64,000 bases of DNA from Neisseriaceae bacterium ESL0693. GTDB taxonomy: Bacteria > Pseudomonadota > Gammaproteobacteria > Burkholderiales > Neisseriaceae. Below the pieces are notes generated by a model. The model had not been told where the DNA came from, did not search any database, and saw only the letters and a list, made by a program, of their open reading frames with translations. Both the position numbers and the translations under genes were made by a program. Where the stretch lies: the NCBI GenBank assembly GCA_029433475.1, contig JAQTIE010000007.1, positions 62,001 through 126,000 of the forward strand, given 5' to 3'. This document shows positions 47,237-56,255 of this stretch, piece by piece; position 1 is the stretch's first letter, and each line of letters starts with the position of its first letter.

Positions 47237-48571
47237 TCATACGTGTAACAATAAAAATTTGCGTTCCCAAGGGCTGATGACTCTGAAGTATTCAGAAACT
47301 TCCTGCTCTTTAACCGCAATGTACATATCAACAAAGCGGTTACCCAGAAGTTCATGAAAGGGTTCACACTGGCGTAATCGCTCAATTGATTCTTCCAGTG
47401 TGGTGGGAAACTGGTAAGGTAAGGTGTAGGCATTGGTGCTCATCGGCGTGCGAGGGGGCAGTTTTTCAACAATGCCCAGATAACCGCAGGCCAGAGAACA
47501 TGCCATAGCCAGATAAGGGTTAACGTCTACACCGGCCAGACGATTTTCAATACGACGATTTTTTGGTGCCGAGCGCGGTACCCGCAATCCTACTGTGCGG
47601 TTGTCATATCCCCATTCTACATTGGTGGGTGCGGCAGTATAGCGGGTCAGTCGACGAAAAGAATTCACATAAGGCGCAAAAAAGGGCATGGTCAGAGGCA
47701 AATATTTCTGTAAGCCGCCAATAAAATAGAAAAACAATTCAGAAGGAGAGCCGTCATCATTACTGAATGCATTGGTGCCATTATCCATATGACGCAAGCT
47801 TTGATGCAGGTGCATGGCGCTACCGGGTTCTCCCTCCATTGGTTTGGCCATAAAAGTAGCATACATTTTGTGATGAAATGCGGCTTCACGGACGGTTCGT
47901 TTGAATAAAAATACCTGATCGGCCAAATCAAGAGCATCGCCGTGCAGAAAATTGATTTCCATCTGGGCGGCACCGATTTCATGAATCAGCGTATCCACTT
48001 CCAGATTCTGTTCATGACAATAATCATAAATTTCCTCAAACAATGGATCGAATTCATTCACCGCGTCAACGGCATAAGATCGCCGGCCAAATTCACTGCG
48101 ACCAGTACGGCCAATGGGTGGGCGCAGAGGTACATCAGGATCAGGGTTGGGGGAAATCAGATAAAATTCAATTTCAGGGGCTACGATGGGTTGCAATCCC
48201 AGGTTGGCATAGAGTTGTAGTGCACGCTTTAAGACATTGCGTGGCGCCGTTTCTACCGGCAAACCATCGGCTGAAAAACAATCAAAAATCAGCGAAGCTG
48301 TCGGATCCTGTGCCCAAGGTACAAAACGTAAAGTTGAGGCATCTGGTTTAAGCTCCATGTCAGAATCAGTTTCATCAATTAATTCTGTCTGTGGATATTC
48401 TCCGGTAACTGTTTGTAATAACACCGCTTCTGGCAGGCGCATTTCAGGTTCGGAAATAAATTTATCCTTGGGAATGATTTTACCTCGCGCCACACCGGTA
48501 ATGTCTGGCAAAATACATTCTACCTCAGTAATACCATGCTCTTTAAGCCAATCAAAAATGTCATCATACAT
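47237..48571 (-). CDS. spuB: Gamma-glutamylpolyamine synthetase (SpuB/PuuA-like)
   Basis: A 444-residue glutamine-synthetase-fold enzyme. It shows the N-terminal beta-grasp (ECILPDITGVARGKIIP), the metal-binding EIEFYLISP, GAAQMEINFLHGDALDLAD and AMHLHQSLRH, and the phosphate-binding NRRIENRLAGVDVNPYLA. The absence of GS adenylylation motif and the neighbours spuA and spuC favour gamma-glutamylation of polyamines over ordinary glutamine synthesis. It sits 18 bp downstream of spuA. Confidence 0.88.
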   Translation of the reverse strand: MYDDIFDWLKEHGITEVECILPDITGVARGKIIPKDKFISEPEMRLPEAVLLQTVTGEYPQTELIDETDSDMELKPDASTLRFVPWAQDPTASLIFDCFSADGLPVETAPRNVLKRALQLYANLGLQPIVAPEIEFYLISPNPDPDVPLRPPIGRTGRSEFGRRSYAVDAVNEFDPLFEEIYDYCHEQNLEVDTLIHEIGAAQMEINFLHGDALDLADQVFLFKRTVREAAFHHKMYATFMAKPMEGEPGSAMHLHQSLRHMDNGTNAFSNDDGSPSELFFYFIGGLQKYLPLTMPFFAPYVNSFRRLTRYTAAPTNVEWGYDNRTVGLRVPRSAPKNRRIENRLAGVDVNPYLAMACSLACGYLGIVEKLPPRTPMSTNAYTLPYQFPTTLEESIERLRQCEPFHELLGNRFVDMYIAVKEQEVSEYFRVISPWERKFLLLHV

Positions 48572-48589
48572 AGGTCACCTGAATTTAAA

Positions 48590-49348
48590 TTAAAAATTTG
48601 ATTTTTCTGATTTATATTGTACACATGCCTCACGAAATGCTTTAAAAACAGCTATTGATACCGGATTCTGGTCATATTGCCATTCGGGATGCCACTGAAC
48701 CGCATAGCCGAAAATAGGGGCGTTATCAATACGGAAAGCCTCAATCAGGCCATCAGACGCACACGCTTCTATGGTCAGCCCCGGTGCCAGATCTTTAATC
48801 CCTTGCTGATGCAGAGAATTCACACAGATTTGTTGTGTATTTAACCAATGATACAACCAGCTGTCTTTAACCACTTTAACATGATGTGCATCGGCATACT
48901 GGGTAGCAATACTGGTATTTTCGGGTTCACGATGATCAAGATAATGCGGCAATTCCTGAACATGCTGATGTAAGGTGCCGCCCAGGGCAACATTAATCTC
49001 CTGAAGGCCGCGGCAAATACCCAGTAAAGGAATACCAAGATTGATGAGCATGGGAATCAATGGCAAGGCGGTCTGGTCGCGATGAGTATCGTGCAAGGTA
49101 CCGGCACGCGATTTGGCACCATGGTAATGGTGTGGCGCTACATTTGAATAGGCACCAGGCAACAGCACACCATCCAACAGGGGCAGTAGTCGTGCCAATA
49201 CGGCTTCATCAGACAGAGCAGGGAGTAAAATAACATCACCAACAGCATGTTGTATTGCCTGAACGTATTTGTCACCAACAGCATGAAAATCCCATTGGCC
49301 GATCAATTTTACATCACACATCAGACCAATCAGCGGACGAGAATGCAT
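48590..49348 (-). CDS. spuA: Gamma-glutamyl-GABA hydrolase (SpuA/PuuD-like)
   Basis: A 252-residue class I glutamine-amidotransferase-like hydrolase of the peptidase C26 group. The nucleophilic Cys is in LLGICRGLQEINVALGG and the catalytic His-Glu in GYAVQWHPEWQ. It removes the glutamyl cap in the gamma-glutamylated polyamine pathway, releasing GABA or an amino acid. It is the promoter-proximal gene of the operon spuA-spuB-spuC. No pathway-specific oxidase or dehydrogenase gene lies next to the operon; an aldehyde dehydrogenase is at 23.1 kb. Confidence 0.87.
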   Translation of the reverse strand: MHSRPLIGLMCDVKLIGQWDFHAVGDKYVQAIQHAVGDVILLPALSDEAVLARLLPLLDGVLLPGAYSNVAPHHYHGAKSRAGTLHDTHRDQTALPLIPMLINLGIPLLGICRGLQEINVALGGTLHQHVQELPHYLDHREPENTSIATQYADAHHVKVVKDSWLYHWLNTQQICVNSLHQQGIKDLAPGLTIEACASDGLIEAFRIDNAPIFGYAVQWHPEWQYDQNPVSIAVFKAFREACVQYKSEKSNF

Positions 49349-49543
49349 GTTCGGATACCTTTAATTTATTGTGTTGAAGATAAATATTATCATACCGCCA
49401 ATGATTGACAAGAAGTTGTTAAATTATTTATTTAAAATATCAAAGATATAAGCAGAATTTTTTTAATATAAAGCCAATCATAAGTGGGCAAATGAGCAGA
49501 CTTTGTCTAAAATAGCTCTTATTTAAATGTAAACAGGAATTGA

Positions 49544-50077
49544 ATGATGGCTGATTTTAATCAGATACTGGATGCGGGTGATGTAGAAGGTGGCATTATT
49601 AATGCCGTGGTTGAGATTCCGGCTGGCTCCAATCATAAAATCGAATGGGATCGTCAGTTAGGCGTGATGAAATTGGATCGCGTAGAACCAGCCATATTTG
49701 CAAAACCAACCAATTATGGGTTTATTCCGCAAACATTGGACGAAGATGGCGATGAATTGGATATTCTGATTATTACAGACCAGCCGTTGACAACAGGTAT
49801 TTATCTGAAAGCACGTATCATTGGTGTGATGAAATTCATGGATGATGGTGAAGTTGACGATAAAATTGTGGCAGTGCCGGAAGATGATCGCCATAATGGC
49901 AATGCGATTAAATCATTGGCTGATGTACCAGCCCAATTAATCAAACAGATTGAATTTCATTTCAATCATTATAAAGACCTGAAAAAAGCAGGCACCACAC
50001 AGGTAACGCACTGGGGTGATGTGGATGAAGCCAAAGCAGTCATTCGCGAATCACAACAACGATGGAAAGATCAGTAA
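49544..50077 (+). CDS. ppa: Inorganic pyrophosphatase
   Basis: The 177-residue soluble family I enzyme hydrolyses pyrophosphate and drives biosynthesis. It has EIPAGSNHKIEWD, NYGFIPQTLDEDGDELDILI with the metal-binding Asp cluster, and DDGEVDDKIVAVPEDD. An ATG at 49544 or 49547 is used; AGGAA is upstream. It is monocistronic: a terminator follows at 50088-50127. It is divergent from spuA. Confidence 0.96.
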   Translation: MMADFNQILDAGDVEGGIINAVVEIPAGSNHKIEWDRQLGVMKLDRVEPAIFAKPTNYGFIPQTLDEDGDELDILIITDQPLTTGIYLKARIIGVMKFMDDGEVDDKIVAVPEDDRHNGNAIKSLADVPAQLIKQIEFHFNHYKDLKKAGTTQVTHWGDVDEAKAVIRESQQRWKDQ

Positions 50078-50087
50078 CAACTGACTT

Positions 50088-50127
50088 AAAAGCCGGATAG
50101 TGAAAAGAACAATCATATCTGGCTTTT
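50088..50127 (+). terminator. Terminator after ppa
   Basis: A 12-bp stem with one G-U wobble (50088-50099 with 50116-50127) just after the ppa stop, ending in TTTT. Confidence 0.75.
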
Positions 50128-50212
50128 AATAGAATTAAAAATTTAACATAATATATATTATGCGAAATTAAATAACTGGAATAGCAAATATCGCAAAACA
50201 ATATTTTGAACA

Positions 50213-50701
50213 TTATGCTGATAATATCAGCCGGCGCAATTCATGATCATCAGGTAGCCGGTTAACCCGTAACCGAATGATTTTTAATCCAGCGCCAGCC
50301 AGTGCTTTATTTTTACGTGCATCATCAGCACGGCGTTTGGCCGTATCATGGCTGGAGTCATCCAGTTCAATAACCGCAATCGGAAAACTATCCTGATCAC
50401 AGATCACAAAATCATAACTGGTGCGACAAATGCGATTAAACCAATATTGCACATTCTGGCCTTGCTGAACCCGAAGTACGCGGCTGGCCTGAACCTGAGC
50501 CAATACAATCATGTCCGGAAAAATTTCAACCAACCGCCAGTATAACTGACGTTCAGGTATACTCATTAATGCACACGTTTCAAATGGCCAAATGGCAGGT
50601 TCCGGGGATATTTGTTTTGATGAGCGGCTTCGTTTGGGTTTAACCATCAATAATATAAAACACAAAGCAACTACACATAAAATAACCATATTGGCAGACA
50701 T
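50213..50701 (-). CDS. DUF2726 membrane-anchored protein
   Basis: A 162-residue protein with an N-terminal transmembrane helix (MVILCVVALCFILLMV) and a DUF2726 domain of the restriction-endonuclease-like fold: YDFVICDQDSFPIAVIELDDSSHD followed by RADDARKNKALAGAGLKIIRL (in parts). The D-x...E-x-D pattern is reminiscent of the PD-(D/E)xK core, so it may be a nuclease relative. AAGGAAAAC just before ATG 50701 decides the start over an in-frame start 8 codons upstream. Its role is unknown. Divergent from polA. Confidence 0.8.
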   Translation of the reverse strand: MSANMVILCVVALCFILLMVKPKRSRSSKQISPEPAIWPFETCALMSIPERQLYWRLVEIFPDMIVLAQVQASRVLRVQQGQNVQYWFNRICRTSYDFVICDQDSFPIAVIELDDSSHDTAKRRADDARKNKALAGAGLKIIRLRVNRLPDDHELRRLILSA

Positions 50702-50892
50702 GATGTTTTCCTTTATAGGATACAATGAATAGTGTTTTAATGCGTCAGATACCGTATCATGATCACTGTTTTACCAGCTCAGATACACTGGCTTTATCTT
50801 TTAAAAATCAATAAAATCCGAACAACTGACTCGGATACAGATATATTTTATATTTTATTATATTGATTACCCGCATATTGTGGATTGGTCTC

Positions 50893-53691
50893 ATGCAAAA
50901 AACTTTACTCTTGGTGGACGGTTCGTCCTATTTATATCGCGCATTCCATGCCCTGGCACCTTTAACCAGCCCGGCTGGTATGCCAACAGGTGCCGTCTAT
51001 GGTGTTTTGAATATGTTGCGGCGGCTACGGCTGGATACACCCCATGATTATGCCTGCTGTGTCTTTGATGCTAAAGGCGAAAATTTTCGGCATGCATTAT
51101 ACCCCGACTATAAGGCCAATCGCCCGCCGATGCCGGAAGATTTGCGTCCGCAGGCAGAAATTTTACCCGAGTTGGTTTATCAGATGGGCTGGCCGGTATT
51201 GGTTGTGTCAGGCGTGGAAGCCGATGATGTGATCGGTACCTTAACCCAGACAGCAAAACAGTCTGGTTACCACACCATTATCTCTACTGGCGATAAAGAT
51301 ATGGCGCAATTGGTCAACGATCAAGTAACCTTGGTCAACACCATGACCAATGAATTACTGGACATAGATGGCGTAATAGCTAAATTCGGTGTCAGGCCAG
51401 ATCAGATCATTGACTATTTAAGCTTGATTGGCGACAAAGTTGACAATGTGCCCGGTGTGGATAAATGTGGCCCCAAAACCGCGGTCAAATGGCTGAATGA
51501 ATATGGATCATTACAAAACATCATAGCTCACGCCGAAGACATTAAAGGTAAAGTGGGAGAAAATTTACGCCAGGCCTGCCCTCATCTACCTCTTTCCCAC
51601 CAATTGATCACCATTAAGACTGATGTGGATTTAACAGAAGTATTACCCAATGATTTTAATGATTTAAAACGGCATGAGCCAGAATGGGCGGTATTGAAAA
51701 CCCGCTTTCAGGAACTGGGGTTTAAAGGCTGGCTGAAAGAAGCCGATAACCACTTAAATCATCAATCTTCTGCTTCTGAAACCGTGGCCGATAGTGAAGA
51801 TTTATTCAGCGTTCAACCAGATCAATTACCGCCCCCTGCTGAACATACCAGTCAGGATCAGGTGTTAATGAATCTTAAGAATAGCCCTCGTTATTATCGC
51901 GCTATTACCAGTCAATCCCAGTTAGATGAACTTGTTAAACAATTGGAAAGTGCAAAAACCATTGCGCTGGATACTGAAACCACCAGCCTGGACGCAATGC
52001 AGGCTAAGCTGGTTGGCCTCAGTATTGCCTTTTCAGCTGGCGATGCTGTCTATATTCCCGTAGGCCATACCCTTACCGCAGCACCTGAACAGCTGCCTCT
52101 GGAAACCGTATTAACTGCACTAAAACCTTTTCTTGAGTCTGATCAATTGGGTATTATTGGTCAGAACATCAAATATGATCAGCATGTACTGGCCAATTAT
52201 CAGGTGCACCTGCGTCACATTGTGGGTGACTCCATGCTGGCCTCGTACATTGTTGAAAGCCATCTCGGTCATGGTCTGGATGAACTGGCCGCCCGCCATT
52301 TAGACTGGCAAACCATTCATTATGAAGACTTATGTGGCAAAGGTGCCAAACAAATCAGCTTTGCTGATGTGGCTATTGATGATGCTGTCAGTTATGCGGC
52401 TGAAGACGCCGATGTCTGTCTGCGCCTGGAGACATTATTGCGCACCAAAATGGATACGGCACAGCTTAAATTGTATACGGAAATGGAATTACCGGTAGAA
52501 CAGGTATTGTTTATCATGGAACGTACCGGCGTGCTGATTGATCAGACAGAATTAAGACATCAAAGCCACGAACTGGGCAAAGAATTGATGCAATTAACCC
52601 ATGAAGCAGAACAACTTGCCGGCCAGCCTTTCAACCTGAATTCGCCCAAACAATTACAAACCATTCTGTTTGAACAAATGGGTATTCCTACCACGGGTCT
52701 TAAAAAAACAGCTTCTGGCGGTATTTCAACGAATGAAGCAGTTTTGGAAAAACTGGCGCCCGACTACCCTTTGCCTAAATTGATTCTGCAAACCCGTAGC
52801 CTGAGTAAACTGAAGTCTACCTATACCGATAAACTCCCCCAGCTGGTTAATCCGGATACCGGCCGTGTACACACAACCTATGCCCAGGCCGTGGCCATTA
52901 CCGGTCGTTTAGCCAGCAATAATCCCAATTTACAGAATATCCCTGTACGGACAGAAGAAGGCAGACGCATCAGAAAAGCCTTTATTGCACCGCCGCAAGC
53001 CAGTATTGTATCTGCCGACTACTCACAAATTGAATTGCGGATCATGGCTCATTTATCGGATGATGCGACCTTGATTGAAGCGTTTCAGCACGGACAGGAC
53101 ATTCACCGGCGCACCGCTGCCGAAATTTTTGCCATTGAACAGCATGAAGTCACTTCAGAACAACGTCGCTATGCCAAAACCATTAATTTTGGCTTAATCT
53201 ATGGTATGAGTGAATATGGTCTGGCCAAAACATTAAATATTGAATTGGCGGCCGCACAACATTTTATTGCCCGTTATTTTGCCCGTTACCCAGGCGTACA
53301 TGAATACATGGAGCGCACTAAGGAACAAGCGTTACAACATGGCTATGTGGAAACTTTATTTGGCCGGCGGCTTTATTTAACTGGCTTACACAGTCGCAAT
53401 GGCAATGAACGCGCCGGCGCCCTGCGCGCTGCCATTAATGCCCCCATGCAAGGTACAGCTTCAGATCTGATCAAACGCGCCATGATTGCAGTACAAGACT
53501 GGCTTACCCGGCAATCATTGCACAGCCGTTTAATTATGCAGGTACACGATGAATTGATTATCGAAACACCACAGGCAGAATTGTCACTGGTGAAAAAAGT
53601 ACTTCCTGAACTGATGGCCAGTGTAGGTACATTAAAAGTACCATTAGTGGCTGATGTCGGCAGTGGTTCAAATTGGGAAGAAGCCCATTAG
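50893..53691 (+). CDS. polA: DNA polymerase I
   Basis: A 932-residue three-domain enzyme: 5'-3' flap exonuclease (LLVDGSSYLYRAFHAL, ADDVIGTL, TGDKDMAQLV), a 3'-5' exonuclease domain with the acidic motif ALDTETTSLD, and the family A polymerase with motif A SADYSQIELRIMAH, motif B RRYAKTINFGLIYGMSEYG and motif C MQVHDELIIE. It fills repair gaps and removes RNA primers. ATG at 50893 gives the conserved N-terminus; an in-frame TTG at 50863 is less likely. A terminator follows. Confidence 0.97.
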   Translation: MQKTLLLVDGSSYLYRAFHALAPLTSPAGMPTGAVYGVLNMLRRLRLDTPHDYACCVFDAKGENFRHALYPDYKANRPPMPEDLRPQAEILPELVYQMGWPVLVVSGVEADDVIGTLTQTAKQSGYHTIISTGDKDMAQLVNDQVTLVNTMTNELLDIDGVIAKFGVRPDQIIDYLSLIGDKVDNVPGVDKCGPKTAVKWLNEYGSLQNIIAHAEDIKGKVGENLRQACPHLPLSHQLITIKTDVDLTEVLPNDFNDLKRHEPEWAVLKTRFQELGFKGWLKEADNHLNHQSSASETVADSEDLFSVQPDQLPPPAEHTSQDQVLMNLKNSPRYYRAITSQSQLDELVKQLESAKTIALDTETTSLDAMQAKLVGLSIAFSAGDAVYIPVGHTLTAAPEQLPLETVLTALKPFLESDQLGIIGQNIKYDQHVLANYQVHLRHIVGDSMLASYIVESHLGHGLDELAARHLDWQTIHYEDLCGKGAKQISFADVAIDDAVSYAAEDADVCLRLETLLRTKMDTAQLKLYTEMELPVEQVLFIMERTGVLIDQTELRHQSHELGKELMQLTHEAEQLAGQPFNLNSPKQLQTILFEQMGIPTTGLKKTASGGISTNEAVLEKLAPDYPLPKLILQTRSLSKLKSTYTDKLPQLVNPDTGRVHTTYAQAVAITGRLASNNPNLQNIPVRTEEGRRIRKAFIAPPQASIVSADYSQIELRIMAHLSDDATLIEAFQHGQDIHRRTAAEIFAIEQHEVTSEQRRYAKTINFGLIYGMSEYGLAKTLNIELAAAQHFIARYFARYPGVHEYMERTKEQALQHGYVETLFGRRLYLTGLHSRNGNERAGALRAAINAPMQGTASDLIKRAMIAVQDWLTRQSLHSRLIMQVHDELIIETPQAELSLVKKVLPELMASVGTLKVPLVADVGSGSNWEEAH

Positions 53692-53724
53692 AAATAATTA
53701 ATATCAATAGATTTCTGACATAAA

Positions 53725-53760
53725 AAATACTTGTCTGATGTTGGTGTCAGACAAGTATTT
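53725..53760 (+). terminator. Terminator after polA
   Basis: A 14-bp perfect hairpin (53725-53738 with 53747-53760). A-rich and T-rich flanks make it usable from both strands, ending polA on one side and rpe on the other. Confidence 0.85.
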
Positions 53761-53779
53761 CAATCTTATCATCTGGATT

Positions 53780-54475
53780 TTATTTACAACCTGCGGGTTT
53801 AATATTAATCAGCTCTTGGCGCATGGCACTGATTTGCTTTGCGTAATCCTCATGGCCGAAAATGGCTGAGCCAGCCACAAATGTATCGGCACCCGCTTGC
53901 GCAACTTGGGCAATATTGCTGATTTTAATGCCGCCATCAACCTCAAGCCGGATTTTACGGCCAGTCTCGCCTTCATAAATATCAATCAATGAACGAACCT
54001 GACTGATTTTCTGTAATGTCTGCGGAATAAATTGCTGGCCGCCAAATCCCGGATTAACAGACATCAATAAAATCACATCCAGCTTATCCAATACATGTTC
54101 TAAAACATACACTGGTGTTGCCGGATTCAACACCAATCCGGCTTTACATCCTCTGCTTTTGATCAGTCCCAGACTGCGATCAATGTGTCGGCTCGCCTCC
54201 GGATGAAAAGTGATAATATCGGCTCCGGCCTCAGCAAAAGCATCAATCATCTGGTCAACAGGTTCCACCATCAGGTGAACGTCAATAGGCACCTGTGCAT
54301 AGGGTTTTAAAGCCTGGCAGATCATGGGGCCAAATGTCAGATTGGGCACATAATGATTGTCCATAACATCAAAATGGATCCAGTCTGCTCCCGCAGCAAT
54401 CACATGGGTAATTTCTTCGCCCAGACGGGCAAAATCTGCTGATAAAATACTGGGGGCGATATAATATTCGGTCAT
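53780..54475 (-). CDS. rpe: Ribulose-phosphate 3-epimerase
   Basis: The 231-residue TIM-barrel enzyme interconverts ribulose-5-phosphate and xylulose-5-phosphate in the pentose-phosphate pathway. It shows [15 protein letters not shown], the metal His in [17 protein letters not shown] and [26 protein letters not shown] and EVDGGIK. Length is normal. ATG at 54475 is preferred: the frame continues upstream only to a TTG. It converges with polA. Confidence 0.95.
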   Translation of the reverse strand: MTEYYIAPSILSADFARLGEEITHVIAAGADWIHFDVMDNHYVPNLTFGPMICQALKPYAQVPIDVHLMVEPVDQMIDAFAEAGADIITFHPEASRHIDRSLGLIKSRGCKAGLVLNPATPVYVLEHVLDKLDVILLMSVNPGFGGQQFIPQTLQKISQVRSLIDIYEGETGRKIRLEVDGGIKISNIAQVAQAGADTFVAGSAIFGHEDYAKQISAMRQELINIKPAGCK

Positions 54476-54616
54476 AATTAAATTATTTGATGATTTATTG
54501 TGAATAGCCAATAACGAGCGGTACTAATTTACGCAAGTTTACGGCCATTATACGTGTTTCACTACAGCTCTTGTATACTTTGATATAGAAAATGTTTTTA
54601 TTTCCTGGAGAACAAA

Positions 54617-55021
54617 GTGGCTATTATTAGATCTAACCGAAAGCTGGTCACTTTATGTACGATGGTAGGAATATCTTTATTAAGCACTACTGCACTGGCC
54701 GCCACCCAGACCAGCTGTGATATTCGCAAACTTGAACTGACACCCGCCCAAAAAACCAAAATGCGGCTGATTCGTGTACAGTACCGGGATAATGGGGGTA
54801 ATTTTCATTATGCTTCTAACAATAATCAGTATAATAATAAGAAATTAGCCAGAATTCTAACACAACCCAATTTTGAAGAAGCTCAGGCAAAACGTTATAT
54901 ACTGGAACGGTACGCGGAAAGAATGCAACAGGATATTGATGAATTAAAAGTGCAATATCATTTTTTACAGGTACTGAATGATCAGCAGCGTCAAAGCTGG
55001 ATTAATCACTGCCTGCGTTAA
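54617..55021 (+). CDS. Spy/CpxP-like periplasmic protein
   Basis: The 134-residue protein has a cleavable signal peptide (LCTMVGISLLSTTALA|A) and the LTxxQ motif pair of Spy/CpxP chaperones: LELTPAQKTKMRLIR and VLNDQQRQSWINH near the end, with helical, charged sequence between. Two cysteines near each end (CDIRK, HCLR) could form a disulphide. Such proteins are stress-induced ATP-independent chaperones. Start is GTG 54617 with GGAG 7 bases upstream. A terminator follows. Confidence 0.65.
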   Translation: MAIIRSNRKLVTLCTMVGISLLSTTALAATQTSCDIRKLELTPAQKTKMRLIRVQYRDNGGNFHYASNNNQYNNKKLARILTQPNFEEAQAKRYILERYAERMQQDIDELKVQYHFLQVLNDQQRQSWINHCLR

Positions 55022-55045
55022 AACTGCCTGATGTTCTCATTATCT

Positions 55046-55071
55046 AAAGCCAGCATTAATATGCTGGCTTT
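55046..55071. terminator. Terminator between the Spy-like and pilin-like genes
   Basis: A 10-bp hairpin (55046-55055 with 55062-55071, 6-nt loop) between converging genes, with AAA on the left arm start and TTT on the right arm end, so it serves both strands. Confidence 0.8.
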
Positions 55072-55086
55072 TAAAATCACACTACA

Positions 55087-55596
55087 TCAACCTCGCTCGC
55101 ATTTATCTGAATTTTTGATGGTACTAATACTTGCTGCTATCGTATCTGTATCAGTACAGGTGTAGGCCTCACCCAGATCGTTCATCCATAAATTTTTACG
55201 ATAACCCGACCGTTCGGGTTTGGCATATAAATGATAATTGCTGCTACATGCCTCATCATTATCGCAGGCTATACCAATAGTATATTTAGGCGGCACACTC
55301 GATGATTGCTGAATGCTGGATATTTTTGGCTGAATATATTTGGTCTCAATATCATCTTTGGATAAACCGGTATTGTTTACGTCACCCAGCTGCGCCACCT
55401 TCTGATTTAAAATCTCCTGATTGACTGTTATCAATATGGTTTTGGCTTCGGCCAGATCGCCTTTTTCGACATAGCGCGAATAAGATGGCCAGGCAATACC
55501 GGCCAGCACACCTATGATAATAATGGTTGTCAATAACTCCACCAAAGTAAAACCAGCCATCATGTATTTTTTAGGATTAATCAATTTTATTCTCAC
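55087..55596 (-). CDS. PilE-like type IV pilin protein
   Basis: A 169-residue prepilin: short basic leader ending MMAG, then FTLVELLTTIIIIGVLAGIAWPSYSRYV (in parts), with Glu5 and a long hydrophobic helix. The globular part has five cysteines (CDNDEACSS, YTCTDTD, KCERG) likely forming disulphides. Prepilin peptidase would cut after Gly. It is the last gene of the dnaB-linked minor pilin cluster; in Neisseria this position is PilL/PilX or PilE-like. It is probably a minor pilin of pili or competence pseudopili. Confidence 0.83.
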   Translation of the reverse strand: MRIKLINPKKYMMAGFTLVELLTTIIIIGVLAGIAWPSYSRYVEKGDLAEAKTILITVNQEILNQKVAQLGDVNNTGLSKDDIETKYIQPKISSIQQSSSVPPKYTIGIACDNDEACSSNYHLYAKPERSGYRKNLWMNDLGEAYTCTDTDTIAASISTIKNSDKCERG

Positions 55597-55625
55597 TGTG
55601 TTGGATAGAAATATTTAACCCGGAT

Positions 55626-56219
55626 TTAAATATTTAAGTAAGGCATAGTGGCTTCGACCACTTCCTGCACCATACCTGTAGACGAAGGATTTTCCCCCCA
55701 GCCTTTGGCTGTAATACGGAAAAGAAATTTATTATCTGAATTTTTTCCTAAATACTCAATGGCATAATCGTAATTTTGGGCATTCTGGCTATTGATGGGA
55801 GTACTTAACAAATATTCGCCAGTATCATTTTTCCTTCTCCATACTTCTTCTAAATTCTTTGTGTCATTACAACTCAATTCAAAACGTTTGGTACCCATAT
55901 TCTTCTCTTCCAGCCCTTTAGCGGCACAACGATGATCGGTACACTTGCAATCAAATTTGAATATTTTATCTTCATTGTCATTGTCTTCTCCCCAGCTGCG
56001 GATATCATCTTCAGCATTTCTTAATCCGGACTGAGCATTTTGCATGGCCAACTGACGATCACTGTCATTGGCACTGGTGTGGGCATCCATGGTTGTGCTT
56101 TGCATGGTGGAAATCACCAGAAACGCAATCACAATCATCACAATTAAAACCATAAATAAAGCAAATCCGGATTGATTTGAATATGATGTCCATTGTTTAT
56201 TTTTCATTGTCATGATCAC
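55626..56219 (-). CDS. pilX: PilX-like minor pilin (Neisseria PilK type)
   Basis: A 197-residue protein with prepilin cleavage site NQSG|FALFMVLIVMIVIAFLV and the PilX N-terminal domain hallmark LAMQNAQSGLRNAEDDI. It lacks Glu5 of ordinary pilins, as PilX/GspK proteins do. It contains several cysteines (FDCKCTDHRCAAK). PilX homologues cap or prime the pilus with PilV and PilW. Start among tandem Met codons is uncertain. It lies in the dnaB pilin operon. Confidence 0.83.
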   Translation of the reverse strand: MIMTMKNKQWTSYSNQSGFALFMVLIVMIVIAFLVISTMQSTTMDAHTSANDSDRQLAMQNAQSGLRNAEDDIRSWGEDNDNEDKIFKFDCKCTDHRCAAKGLEEKNMGTKRFELSCNDTKNLEEVWRRKNDTGEYLLSTPINSQNAQNYDYAIEYLGKNSDNKFLFRITAKGWGENPSSTGMVQEVVEATMPYLNI

Positions 56220-56255
56220 TTAATTAAAATTTGATATAAACAGGTATGCACAATA

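Noticed and set aside
48237-48593. 118-codon open frame antisense to spuB
   Set aside because: It is opposite a well-conserved glutamine-synthetase-fold gene and has no start signal.
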